Below are positions 1 to 7,659 of a stretch of 14,830 bases of DNA, one piece after another. This DNA is from an uncultured Planctomycetaceae bacterium. Lineage in GTDB: Bacteria; Planctomycetota; Planctomycetia; Planctomycetales; Planctomycetaceae. The notes under the pieces were generated by a model. The model did not search any database. It was not told the origin of the DNA and saw only the letters and a program-made list of their open reading frames with translations. Position 1 is the first letter of the stretch; the number at the start of each line of letters is the position of its first letter. The stretch spans positions 1 to 14,830 of the forward strand of contig CAIXQV010000528.1 in assembly GCA_903921605.1 (NCBI GenBank), written 5' to 3'. A program made the position numbers and the translations under genes.

Positions 1-1
1 A

Positions 2-370
2 CCCGTTTCGTTGGAAACTGTGAGTCGAGTCGAAGACGTTGATGGAACGATCGGCAAGGGTTCGACGGATGTGGGAGATATCTCGTGGGTTGTGCCGACG
101 ACAGGCTTCAGCACATCCTGCTGGGTGCCGGGCACGCCAGCGCATTCGTGGCAGGCCGTCGCTGCAGGTGGAACGTCAATTGGTGAAAAAGGAATGCACC
201 TTGCCGCTCGAGTACTGGCGGCAACCGCGATTGATATGTTTCGCAGTCCGGAGTTACTGCAGCAGGCAAAAGAGGAGTTTCAGAAACGTTTGGGCAATCA
301 GCAATATGAGTCATTGATGCAACCCAATCAGAAGCCTCCGCTTGATTATCGAAATGCACCAAAGTCATAA
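2..370 (+). CDS. M20-family amidohydrolase, AbgB-like, C-terminal part only
   Basis: This is the last 122 codons of a gene whose start lies left of the window; the frame is open to the left edge, so the TTG at 11 is not a convincing start. The stretch with GSTDVGDISW, then VPTTGF, PGTPAHSW and AAGGTSIGEKGM resembles the C-terminal part of M20-type metal-dependent amidohydrolases of the AbgB branch (p-aminobenzoyl-glutamate hydrolase subunit B and relatives). In this family STDVGD and the histidine in AHSW lie near the dinuclear metal and active site. Members hydrolyse amide bonds of N-acyl amino acids and are usually cytoplasmic; the true substrate cannot be told from this fragment. It ends with TAA, and the next gene starts 53 bases downstream on the same strand, so the two may be co-transcribed. 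Family assignment is fairly sure, the AbgB branch less so. Confidence 0.8.
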   Translation, partial: PVSLETVSRVEDVDGTIGKGSTDVGDISWVVPTTGFSTSCWVPGTPAHSWQAVAAGGTSIGEKGMHLAARVLAATAIDMFRSPELLQQAKEEFQKRLGNQQYESLMQPNQKPPLDYRNAPKS

Positions 371-423
371 CCAAACCCGTCAACAGCCTGCTGTAGCGAG
401 TTTCTGCTGAGGATCATCGAAAA

Positions 424-1395
424 ATGCCGTCTGCTCTTTATGGCCTGCACAAATTGCTACGAGCAAAGTTGTCGCGTAAAAGGACGTTTCATTCCGCGGT
501 GCTGTTCTGTGTCTTGTGTGAAATTCTGAATGTTACGGCGTTGCTGCAAACAGAGTCCAGGGTAGCGGCATCAGAGAAAGCTCAGGAAGAACTTATCTGG
601 TTGAAGAACGAAAAACTCAAAGTTGGACTTAGCCCGTCATCAGGTGGCGCGATTGCCTGGATAAGTGCCGTTGGTTCCGATCGCAGCCTGATCAACAGTT
701 TTGATCGTGGCCGATTGGTTCAGCAATCATGGTACGGTAAAGAAGATGGATCGCTGTGGAACAAAACGCCTTGGCGATGGAATCCGGTTCAGGGTGGTGA
801 CTGGCGAGGAAAGTCGGCCATCATTCTGGAACAGAAGCATGAACCGACAACATCGTGGGTAAAGTCACAGCCATTGCACTGGGCCACGGGCGAACTTTTA
901 TCAGAATGCACGATGGAGCAGACCGTGACGCTCAAGGACGAGATGCTGCATATTCGCTTTCGTTTTCAGTATGCGGGCGAGGAGACCCACCCTGCACATC
1001 ACCAGGAGTTGCCTGCATTCTTCGTTGACCCTCATTTGGCAACTCTTGTCCTGTACGATGGCGAAGTTCCCTGGTCAGGTGCGGCGCTTGCGAGAACTCA
1101 GCCGGCCTTTCCTAACGAATACAAGAAGATCGCGGAACACTGGGCCGCCTATGTGGGCAAGAATGACCATGGAATCGGGTGTTACGTGCCAGTTGCCGAT
1201 GACCTGACCTGTTACCGGTTTGGCAAAGACATGGATTCACCGGGAAGTTGTTCTTACTTTGCTCCGATCAAGACATTGGCGATTGTTCCCGGCTTTCAAT
1301 GGGAGTACGACGTCTGGATTACGCTCGGGTCGGCAAATGAGATTCGCGACAGGTTTCAGCGGGTATCTCGGGAAAATCAGAGTTCTGGCCGCTAA
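424..1395 (+). CDS. Secreted or membrane-anchored mutarotase-like protein of unknown function
   Basis: The protein has 323 residues. The ATG at 424 is preceded by GAGGA at 409-413, a well-placed ribosome binding site. The N-terminus carries a basic stretch (RAKLSRKR, residues 13-20) followed by a hydrophobic segment at about 22-41, so it is probably exported or anchored by an N-terminal helix. From about residue 57 it reads as beta-rich: LKVGLSPSSGGAIAWIS, then a FDRGRLVQQSWYG motif, then WNPVQGGD. Such motifs occur in extracellular proteins with a galactose-mutarotase-like beta-sandwich, a fold shared with several sugar-acting enzymes and carbohydrate-binding proteins. That link is from memory of motif style, not an alignment. 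No catalytic set could be identified. It follows the amidohydrolase by 53 bases on the same strand. A polysaccharide-related role is possible but not shown. Confidence 0.7.
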   Translation: MPSALYGLHKLLRAKLSRKRTFHSAVLFCVLCEILNVTALLQTESRVAASEKAQEELIWLKNEKLKVGLSPSSGGAIAWISAVGSDRSLINSFDRGRLVQQSWYGKEDGSLWNKTPWRWNPVQGGDWRGKSAIILEQKHEPTTSWVKSQPLHWATGELLSECTMEQTVTLKDEMLHIRFRFQYAGEETHPAHHQELPAFFVDPHLATLVLYDGEVPWSGAALARTQPAFPNEYKKIAEHWAAYVGKNDHGIGCYVPVADDLTCYRFGKDMDSPGSCSYFAPIKTLAIVPGFQWEYDVWITLGSANEIRDRFQRVSRENQSSGR

Positions 1396-1663
1396 GACCA
1401 ACGTTTCTTGCTGTTCACGAGAGACTCCGCAATTCGAGCCTGAACGGCATTCAGCAGCCTTGATTCGGAGACCGAAAGTTGTCATCCTTCCCCGCTTCGA
1501 TTTTCCGCGCACACCTTGCGCCGGGCCGCTGAACAGTGGTTCATGGTCGCCGAAGGCTGCGTTTTTGCAAATTCCGTGATGAAATTCGGCTGTAATGTCG
1601 ATTGCAGGGAATCGAGTTTCTCCGTTTTTGGCCCTGAATTGAGTGTTTTCGGAGTTGATAGAG

Positions 1664-2002
1664 ATGCACATTCGCAAAGGTGACACTGTTGAGGTCGTTT
1701 CTGGAGACGACTCCGGTAGTCGTGGCACCGTGCTGTCCGTAGATCGCAAGAACGGAAAAGTGGTTATTGAAGGAGTCAATAAGGTCTACAAGCACGTTCG
1801 CCGAGGCCACCCAAAGAGCCCACAAGGTGGACGCCTGCACATCGAGCTGGCAATTGACGCTTCTAACGTTCAGTTGATCTGCCCGGAAACTGGCAAGCCG
1901 ACTCGCGTTGGCGTGAAGATCAATGCCGACGGCAGCAAGGAACTGGTTTCCAAGCGCAGTGGCGCCAGCATTCGACAGCTGTCTCCAGCCAAGAAGGCCT
2001 AA
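1664..2002 (+). CDS. rplX: Large ribosomal subunit protein L24 (uL24)
   Basis: This is ribosomal protein uL24, one of the two assembly-initiating proteins of the 50S subunit; it binds the 5' domain of 23S rRNA. The ATG at 1664 is chosen because GGAG at 1651-1654 lies nine bases upstream and the protein then starts MHIRKGDTVEVVSGDD, the normal family start; a GTG at 1643 in the same frame has no such support. At 112 residues the length is typical. A KOW motif spans about residues 4-31 (KGDTVEV through GKVVIEG), followed by the basic NKVYKHVRR segment and the SNVQLICPETGKPTRVG region found in bacterial L24. Neighbours are not rplN or rplE, its usual partners in the spc operon. A strong terminator follows about 100 bases later, so it is probably transcribed alone or with upstream genes. 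Identity is near certain. Confidence 0.97.
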   Translation: MHIRKGDTVEVVSGDDSGSRGTVLSVDRKNGKVVIEGVNKVYKHVRRGHPKSPQGGRLHIELAIDASNVQLICPETGKPTRVGVKINADGSKELVSKRSGASIRQLSPAKKA

Positions 2003-2105
2003 TGCCTTCGGCTTGGAAGTGTGGCTGAAAAGCCGAGCCAAAATTTCTGGCTGTGTCCAACGCATGGAAGGTTCCTGAACACTGTGTCAGGTTCTTTTGA
2101 AAAAT

Positions 2106-2144
2106 AAAACGGGTCACGAAGTCTTATCTTCGTGGCCCGTTTTT
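2106..2144 (+). terminator. Rho-independent terminator after rplX
   Basis: The arms at 2106-2121 and 2128-2143 form a 16-pair stem with a single G-T pair and a six-base loop at 2122-2127, and a run of five T ends at 2144. The outer four pairs are A-T, so the hairpin also has an A-tract on its left side and could work in both directions. It is the clearest terminator in the window and closes the rplX transcript. Confidence 0.9.
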
Positions 2145-2240
2145 CGTTTGCTCACTTGAAGAAATCAGCAACTTCCGAAACCATCACCGGCGGCCTCAAC
2201 GTACAGAGAGATACTCGCCGACTTCTTCCGGAATAGCTTC

Positions 2241-3152
2241 ATGGCTGGTCCACGTCATTCATGGCAATGTGTGTTGGAACTGAACTCTGCTCGTCAGATC
2301 TTAAAGGGATCTCCCGACAAGTTCGGTGCTGCCATCGGTCGAGCCGCAGACCTGCGTATTGGCACGGAGTTCATTCACAACGAACACATCGACATCACAT
2401 CATCCAGCTCAGAACGCATTCGCGAAGTCGCTGAGTTTGGCGTGACCTATCGCATCACGAACTCCTGGAGCGCGGGGGTGATGAGTTTGCGACAGCCGAT
2501 TGAATTACCAACAGGATTTGGCCCACGTCCTTCGATGTCGTTCTTTCTCTACAATCAGGACGGAACACAGGGCATCGCTCGTCCATTTCTTGATGGAACC
2601 CCCGCAGTTGGCCAACGAGGAGCCGCGATCGCAGAAGCTCCCGCTGATATGCCAAAGTATCATGTGGAGAACGCATGGGATGCCGAGACCAATGCGCCGA
2701 GCCATAATTTTGTCTACGACTTTGACGTATTCCGTTTCTGTGTTCGCGACGACTGGCAACAGGTTCTGCATCACTCGTCTGACGGCACAGTCCTGTCAGG
2801 ATCGCTGGGGGATCTGATTGAAGCGTTCTCTGCCGGATGCTCAATCAAACTTGGCATCGCAGGGCTATGTGATTCGCTGACGAATCCTGGAGAAGACTCA
2901 ATCGATCACGAAGTCTTCGTTCAAGGTGGATCAGCGTATTACTACATGGAGCAGAAGCTGTTCATGATCGGAACTCATCCGGTCGTTCGCATTCGTCCGG
3001 CTATCCCGATGCGATACTCCAGCGACGCCTGGGACTTCGGCTGGCTAATGATCCGCACCGACGGCCACACGGTCTACCGTCGCTGCGATCCACACACGTT
3101 GCACTTTACGGATCACGTGAGCCAGCATGGGATTCGATGGTTTGTGAGATGA
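2241..3152 (+). CDS. Hypothetical protein, unrecognised family
   Basis: The protein has 303 residues and no signal peptide or membrane segment, so it is likely cytoplasmic. I do not recognise its family. It is rich in aromatic residues and histidine and reads as a compact globular, probably beta-rich protein with short alternating hydrophobic strands (for instance RIREVAEFGVTYRIT near 54-68 and EQKLFMIGTHPVVRIRP near 237-253). No nucleotide-binding or classical hydrolase motif is evident. The ATG at 2241 is the first possible start in the frame: the frame is open back to 2160 but contains no ATG, GTG or TTG. Only a weak GGA (2230-2232) lies at ribosome-binding distance. It sits alone between the rplX terminator and a hairpin cluster, so it is probably a single-gene transcript. 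Confidence 0.75.
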   Translation: MAGPRHSWQCVLELNSARQILKGSPDKFGAAIGRAADLRIGTEFIHNEHIDITSSSSERIREVAEFGVTYRITNSWSAGVMSLRQPIELPTGFGPRPSMSFFLYNQDGTQGIARPFLDGTPAVGQRGAAIAEAPADMPKYHVENAWDAETNAPSHNFVYDFDVFRFCVRDDWQQVLHHSSDGTVLSGSLGDLIEAFSAGCSIKLGIAGLCDSLTNPGEDSIDHEVFVQGGSAYYYMEQKLFMIGTHPVVRIRPAIPMRYSSDAWDFGWLMIRTDGHTVYRRCDPHTLHFTDHVSQHGIRWFVR

Positions 3153-3175
3153 CGCTTAGTGATGCAGAATTGCAT

Positions 3176-3204
3176 TCATCACTCAAAGAGTGATGACTAC
3201 TTTT
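3176..3204 (+). terminator. Probable terminator hairpin after the 303-residue gene
   Basis: A perfect nine-pair stem (3176-3184 with 3188-3196) encloses a three-base AAA loop and is followed within a few bases by TTTT at 3201-3204. The stem is only moderately GC-rich and the T-run is short and offset, so this is a plausible but not strong intrinsic terminator. A second copy of AGTGATG at 3158-3164 could pair with the same left arm. Confidence 0.55.
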
Positions 3205-3550
3205 GTCGCATGTGTCTTTCCTCCTCGTTGTTCTCAGGACTGGCGGCCTGTGGATACCACACGCGATCAAACCTCAACTCTGCTGATAATGCAGGAGTGC
3301 TCTGATGAGCCATTGCCGTAGAACGCTCAGGTATTGCTCACCCAGGATTTCGGGGAGAAATACCCGGGTAACCTTGCGAATGAGCATGCGTCGCGCCAGA
3401 TGATCATTAACGGATGTTGAGTAGCGACGAAGACTGGAGGCGAGAATCGACGTATCTCGCCGCGAGGAACTTCCGGCTGAATTGAATAACTGCGGAGAAC
3501 ACAGCAAGATTCTGCAAAATCTTTCAGCCAGTGACTTGGGGGATCAATTC
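3205..3550. other. Non-coding stretch upstream of the prolyl oligopeptidase gene
   Basis: Apart from the hairpin region just before it, this stretch holds no gene I can support. Open frames in it are short, and their translations have no recognisable family features. It should contain the promoter of the downstream peptidase gene, but I could not pick out a convincing -35/-10 pair. The last 13 bases hold the GGGGGA ribosome binding site of the peptidase. Confidence 0.5.
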
Positions 3551-5692
3551 ATGCATCGTCTTTGTGTAGCAACTCTGATCGTTTCCGGAACCATCACAGG
3601 TTTTATCGTTTGTTCGTCATTGAACGCTCAGGAATCAAATCTCGTGTATCCGACGACTCGCACTGTGGAACAGACGGACGATTTCCATGGAACAAAGGTT
3701 CCCGACCCCTATCGCTGGCTGGAAGACGACGTCCGCACTTCGAAGGAAGTGGCCGACTGGGTGACAGAACAGAACAAAGTGACCTTCGGCTTTTTGAAAT
3801 CGATTCCGCAGCGAGAGACCATTCAGAAGCGAATGACGGAACTCTGGAACTACGAAAAGATCGGAGCCCCCTTTAAACGAGGTGGACGATACTACTTCTC
3901 TCGCAACGACGGTCTGCAAAATCAGAACGTGCTGTACCAGCAGGAAACGCTCGAAGGTGAAGCGAAGGTCTTGCTGGACCCGAACACCTGGTCCAAAGAG
4001 GGTACTGTTGCGTTGTCAGGCTCGGCTTTCAGTGACGACGGACGGTATGTCGCTTACGGGATTCAGGACGCTGGCTCGGACTGGAACACCTGGAAGATTA
4101 TGGAGATCGAATCAGGCAAAGTGCTGGAAGACGAACTGAAGTGGGTCAAGTTCAGTGGAGCCGAATGGACACCTGACAGCAAAGGATTCTTCTACGCTCG
4201 TTATCCGCAGCCTGAAGAAGGAGCCGCGTTTACATCACTCAATGCCAACATGAAGGTTTATTATCACCGAGTTGGCACACCGCAGTCCTCTGACGTTCTG
4301 GTTTATGAGCGTCCTGATCAACCAGACTGGGGTTTTCAACTTAGCGTTTCAGAAGACGGCCACTATCTGATCATTACAGTGTGGCTGGGAACGGATGACC
4401 GTTATCGCATCGTCGTCAAAGATCTCACCGAACCTTACGGTTTGCCGACCGAACTGATCAGCAACTTTGACCACGAATATTCCTTTGTCGGAAATGATGG
4501 CCATGTCCTGTACTTCAAGACTAACCTTGACGCAGCCAACAAGCGTGTGATCGCAATCGATCTCAAAAGGCCCGCGAAAGAGTATTGGAAGGAGATCATC
4601 GCTCAATCCGACAACGCGATGGACAGTGTCGGAATTGTGGGCAATATGTTCGTCTGTAACTATCTGAAGGATGCAAAGACGCAGGTTCGACTGCATGCAA
4701 TGGACGGGACATTTGTGCGCGAGGTTGAGTTCCCTGGGATCGGAACAGCGGCAGGCTTTGACGGCCGCCGCAAAGATACCGACGTGTTCTATTCCTTCAG
4801 TAGCTTTGCAACTCCGCCGACCACTTACCGCTACAACATGATCACGGGTGTGAGCACTCTGTATCGTAAAGCCGAGGTTAAATTTAATCAGGACGACTAC
4901 GAGACGAAACAGGTCTTCTATACCAGCAAAGACGGCACAAAAGTGCCGATGTTCATTACTCACAAGAAGGGCCTGAAGCTTGATGGCACGAACCCAACTC
5001 TGCTCTATGGCTATGGTGGTTTCAATATCTCCATCACTCCCAGCTTCAGCGTTGGCCGCGTGACGTGGATGGAAATGGGCGGTGTCTATGCAGTCGCAAA
5101 TCTGCGTGGAGGCGGTGAATACGGTGAACGCTGGCACAAGGCCGGCACAAAACTGAACAAGCAAAACGTCTTCGACGACTTTATCGCGGCGGCGGAATGG
5201 CTGATTGAAAACAAGTACACCTCGTCAAAGAAGCTGGCCATTCAGGGCCGCAGCAACGGCGGCCTGCTTGTGGGAGCCTGTATGACTCAGCGACCAGATC
5301 TGTACGGCGCGTGTCTTCCCGGGGTGGGAGTCATGGATATGCTGCGATTCCAGAAGTTCACGGCAGGCCGATTCTGGACGGATGATTTCGGAAGTGCCGA
5401 AGTTCCCGAAGAGTTCCCCGCACTGCTGAAGTACTCGCCTTATCACAATCTTAAGGGTGGAGTTCGCTATCCGGCGACACTGATTACGACGGCCGATACC
5501 GATGACCGAGTTGTCCCGGGACATAGCTTCAAGTTTGCGGCCCAGATACAGGCGTGTCAGTCAGGGACAGCTCCGACGTTGATCCGGATTGAAACCTCCG
5601 CAGGCCATGGTGCCGGAAAACCGACGGCCAAGATTATTGAAGAGGCTTCAGATGAACTGGCATTCCTGGTGAAGTCGCTGGAGATGAAGTGA
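3551..5692 (+). CDS. Secreted prolyl oligopeptidase, family S9A
   Basis: This is a serine peptidase that cleaves short peptides after proline. The ATG at 3551 is chosen because it follows GGGGGA at about 3538-3543 and gives a clear signal peptide: hydrophobic core at residues 5-21 and likely cleavage after LNA at 26. A TTG at 3482 in frame would bury this signal. The mature part starts with the family's YPTTRTVEQTDDFHGTKVPDPYRWLEDD segment split over residues 32-60. A beta-propeller occupies roughly 75-430, then the alpha/beta hydrolase domain. The catalytic serine is S568 in GRSNGG, the acid lies in DTDDRVVP (D651 or D652), and the histidine is H686 in AGHGAGKPTAK. At 713 residues the length is normal. 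Export points to periplasmic or outer-surface peptide degradation. It is convergent with the next gene, 39 bases away. Confidence 0.95.
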   Translation: MHRLCVATLIVSGTITGFIVCSSLNAQESNLVYPTTRTVEQTDDFHGTKVPDPYRWLEDDVRTSKEVADWVTEQNKVTFGFLKSIPQRETIQKRMTELWNYEKIGAPFKRGGRYYFSRNDGLQNQNVLYQQETLEGEAKVLLDPNTWSKEGTVALSGSAFSDDGRYVAYGIQDAGSDWNTWKIMEIESGKVLEDELKWVKFSGAEWTPDSKGFFYARYPQPEEGAAFTSLNANMKVYYHRVGTPQSSDVLVYERPDQPDWGFQLSVSEDGHYLIITVWLGTDDRYRIVVKDLTEPYGLPTELISNFDHEYSFVGNDGHVLYFKTNLDAANKRVIAIDLKRPAKEYWKEIIAQSDNAMDSVGIVGNMFVCNYLKDAKTQVRLHAMDGTFVREVEFPGIGTAAGFDGRRKDTDVFYSFSSFATPPTTYRYNMITGVSTLYRKAEVKFNQDDYETKQVFYTSKDGTKVPMFITHKKGLKLDGTNPTLLYGYGGFNISITPSFSVGRVTWMEMGGVYAVANLRGGGEYGERWHKAGTKLNKQNVFDDFIAAAEWLIENKYTSSKKLAIQGRSNGGLLVGACMTQRPDLYGACLPGVGVMDMLRFQKFTAGRFWTDDFGSAEVPEEFPALLKYSPYHNLKGGVRYPATLITTADTDDRVVPGHSFKFAAQIQACQSGTAPTLIRIETSAGHGAGKPTAKIIEEASDELAFLVKSLEMK

Positions 5693-5731
5693 TCCAGAGC
5701 ACAATGTTTCTGAACGTATGGCAATGTTCAG

Positions 5732-6919
5732 CTAAACCCTGATCAGCCAACCTCGACGTTCCATCATCCAGCAGACGCCATAGACGAACGCGCTGAAGCA
5801 TAAAAATCCGAATGTCACCATGAATGGTCCGGAGTGTCTCGGAAACCACGGCGAGATCCACCACGAAGCAACATCGTGCAGGAGATAAGCGGCCAGAGAA
5901 TTGGTTCCGAGCGTTCTGAAAATTCCCGCCTGCCATTTGCATGAGTCGCAGGCCCATAAAAACAGTGCAAACACCACCAAGGAGAATCCGGCAGAGAATG
6001 TCGTGTAGGAGATCGTGCCTCCTCGCTGGCTCATCATCCAGTAGTTCCACTTGCGGAAATCCGCGTTCGGCGGCGGCACAAATGGCGGCTCCGTAATGCT
6101 GCCACTCGATCGCTGAATGCGTTTGAGGGATGGCAGGACCGGGTCCTCAGCAAGCTTCACTGCTTTCTGTTCATTCACGAGTTCAGCCGGGACATCGTAT
6201 AACGTTGAACCACACGACCAGCACCACGCAACAAACATGAGGCCGACTCCGGGTCCAATGAGCGATCGCGCAGCGGACGCTCCTTTCGATCGAACCAGAT
6301 CACAGGCCAGGGTTCCGCAAATCGCGGGAATCGACCACGTAAGAAATCCCAAAGGGCCGCCATCGATCCCCATCGGATTAGAATTCACCCACTGGAAATT
6401 GAACCGGCCAGAGAGAACAACATGCAGCATGCCGGAGAACGCCGCGTATCCCATGCGCACTCTGGACGAAGCTCCAATCACTGGCAGAATCCAGAGTGAT
6501 GTGACTGCAATGTGTAACAGGGTTTGAAACAGATTTCTCTTAAACAGCGTTCCCAACACAACAGTCGTGTCTTCTGTCCGAAACTTCTGCACGATTGCGG
6601 ACAAGTCGCAGAACGAATACCAGACGATTGCGATGGCAGCGAGGCTCAGGATTCGCCGGATGGCTCTGGCCCATGGCATCTGACCGCCCTGCTGTAGTCG
6701 TCGCCCGAGGCTGAGCTGCATTGCAAAGCCTGCTGCGAACAGAAACTGCGGCATGATCGTATCCGCGTAACTGCAATAGTCGTGACTATGCTTCAGGATT
6801 CGCGGACAGACCTCATAGCTTCCCAGAAAGTTGACCAGCAACATGCCAACCATCGTGTAGCCGCGAAACTGATCAAGTGCCGCCAATCGGGCCTGAGAAT
6901 TGCTCGATATGTCCGACAT
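5732..6919 (-). CDS. Multi-pass membrane protein, DUF5009/HGSNAT-like acyltransferase family
   Basis: This is a 395-residue integral membrane protein with about eight to ten hydrophobic helices. Near the N-terminus it has RLAALDQFRGYTMVGM (residues 11-26), then SYADTIMPQFLFAAGF (50-65), and near the C-terminus LGTNSLAAYLLHDV (337-350). This pattern is that of the YeiB/DUF5009/heparan-alpha-glucosaminide N-acetyltransferase-like group, whose characterised members move acetyl groups across a membrane to sugars. Conserved-looking histidines at 44, 46 and 348 could take part, but this is inference. The ATG at 6919 fits the family's start before the first helix and has AAGGCGGG upstream; an ATG at 6946 and a TTG at 6970 are less likely. 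The upstream gene ends 63 bases before it on the same strand, suggesting co-transcription. Confidence 0.8.
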   Translation of the reverse strand: MSDISSNSQARLAALDQFRGYTMVGMLLVNFLGSYEVCPRILKHSHDYCSYADTIMPQFLFAAGFAMQLSLGRRLQQGGQMPWARAIRRILSLAAIAIVWYSFCDLSAIVQKFRTEDTTVVLGTLFKRNLFQTLLHIAVTSLWILPVIGASSRVRMGYAAFSGMLHVVLSGRFNFQWVNSNPMGIDGGPLGFLTWSIPAICGTLACDLVRSKGASAARSLIGPGVGLMFVAWCWSCGSTLYDVPAELVNEQKAVKLAEDPVLPSLKRIQRSSGSITEPPFVPPPNADFRKWNYWMMSQRGGTISYTTFSAGFSLVVFALFLWACDSCKWQAGIFRTLGTNSLAAYLLHDVASWWISPWFPRHSGPFMVTFGFLCFSAFVYGVCWMMERRGWLIRV

Positions 6920-6982
6920 CGTGACCGACCCGCCTTTCCGTGGCATTATGAATGCCGGCAGCAACTTCAAATCGCGCGACTC

Positions 6983-7537
6983 TCAGGACGACTTTTCACT
7001 CGTGAAGCCGAAGTGAGAAAAATGCTGATCCAGCAATTCAATCATCGAGTACACAAACTGTCGATGACGCGAGCCGAAGTGTAGTCGGATGCCAATCACT
7101 TTGTCTGCCCATCCACGAGCACTGCCGCCATTCTGGTCGAATTCCTGAGCCATCGCGGTCCAGTCACATACCATCTCAATCAGATCAACGTCTGACATAT
7201 CATCAGGATCCGGATGGTATTCGGGATGGTGACGATTCACCGACATATGGTGCCGAACTGCCTCTTCGATCTGCTCAGCAACGCCATCAGGATAATGAAA
7301 GAACTCGCCGTTTCTGCGACAACGATGAAACTCAGTCAGCCAGATGTACGGGATTCTCTCTTCCGGTCCGAACTTGGACGCATCGTGATCCTGTCCACGA
7401 ATCAGCAGCTCTGCACCATACTCTGTAATGTCGGCCATTACAGCCAGGCAAGTCCGAACTCGTCCAATGTGCGCGAAGGTACGACGTTCGTAGAACTCAA
7501 TCATCGCAGCAGTGGGCTGAGGAGAAAAATCTGACAT
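6983..7537 (-). CDS. DUF5662-like protein with HD-type metal-binding motifs
   Basis: The protein has 184 residues, is soluble and mostly helical. Histidine and aspartate motifs are placed as in HD-domain phosphohydrolases: H23 in FAHIGRVR, H51-D52 in QDHDASKFGPEE, H96-H97 in VRHHM, the HHPEYH cluster at 103-108, and D125 in EMVCDWTAM. This set matches the DUF5662 family, which I regard as HD-like; its substrate is not known to me. The ATG at 7537 is chosen because AGG lies seven bases upstream; the frame continues to a GTG or similar start at 7582 with no support. It is the first gene of a probable pair with the membrane protein downstream, but nothing in the sequence shows a functional link. 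Family call is good, function unknown. Confidence 0.8.
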   Translation of the reverse strand: MSDFSPQPTAAMIEFYERRTFAHIGRVRTCLAVMADITEYGAELLIRGQDHDASKFGPEERIPYIWLTEFHRCRRNGEFFHYPDGVAEQIEEAVRHHMSVNRHHPEYHPDPDDMSDVDLIEMVCDWTAMAQEFDQNGGSARGWADKVIGIRLHFGSRHRQFVYSMIELLDQHFSHFGFTSEKSS

Positions 7538-7659
7538 GAGAACACCTGCATCACAATCCGTCCCGCAGCACAACAATTGCACTGTGATGTTTCGACGGAC
7601 TGCAGGATCTCAGTTTTCCCCCGGCAGGACAACCTTTCACCGACAGGGCAATCGAGGAC

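Noticed and set aside
1565..1596. TTGCAA and TGTAAT as an rplX promoter
   Set aside because: The spacer is 20 bases, too long for a standard promoter, and the match is otherwise unremarkable.
1237..2065. Long minus-strand open frames opposite rplX and the gene before it (180 and 174 codons)
   Set aside because: They lie opposite well-supported coding sequence, and their translations have no recognisable domain; they are shadows.
3274..3507. Minus-strand 77-codon open frame in the gap before the peptidase
   Set aside because: It has no recognisable motif and overlaps the peptidase upstream region; it is too short to support on its own.
4349..5164. 271-codon minus-strand open frame inside the prolyl oligopeptidase gene
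   Set aside because: It is fully antisense to a clear catalytic gene, and its translation shows no family features.
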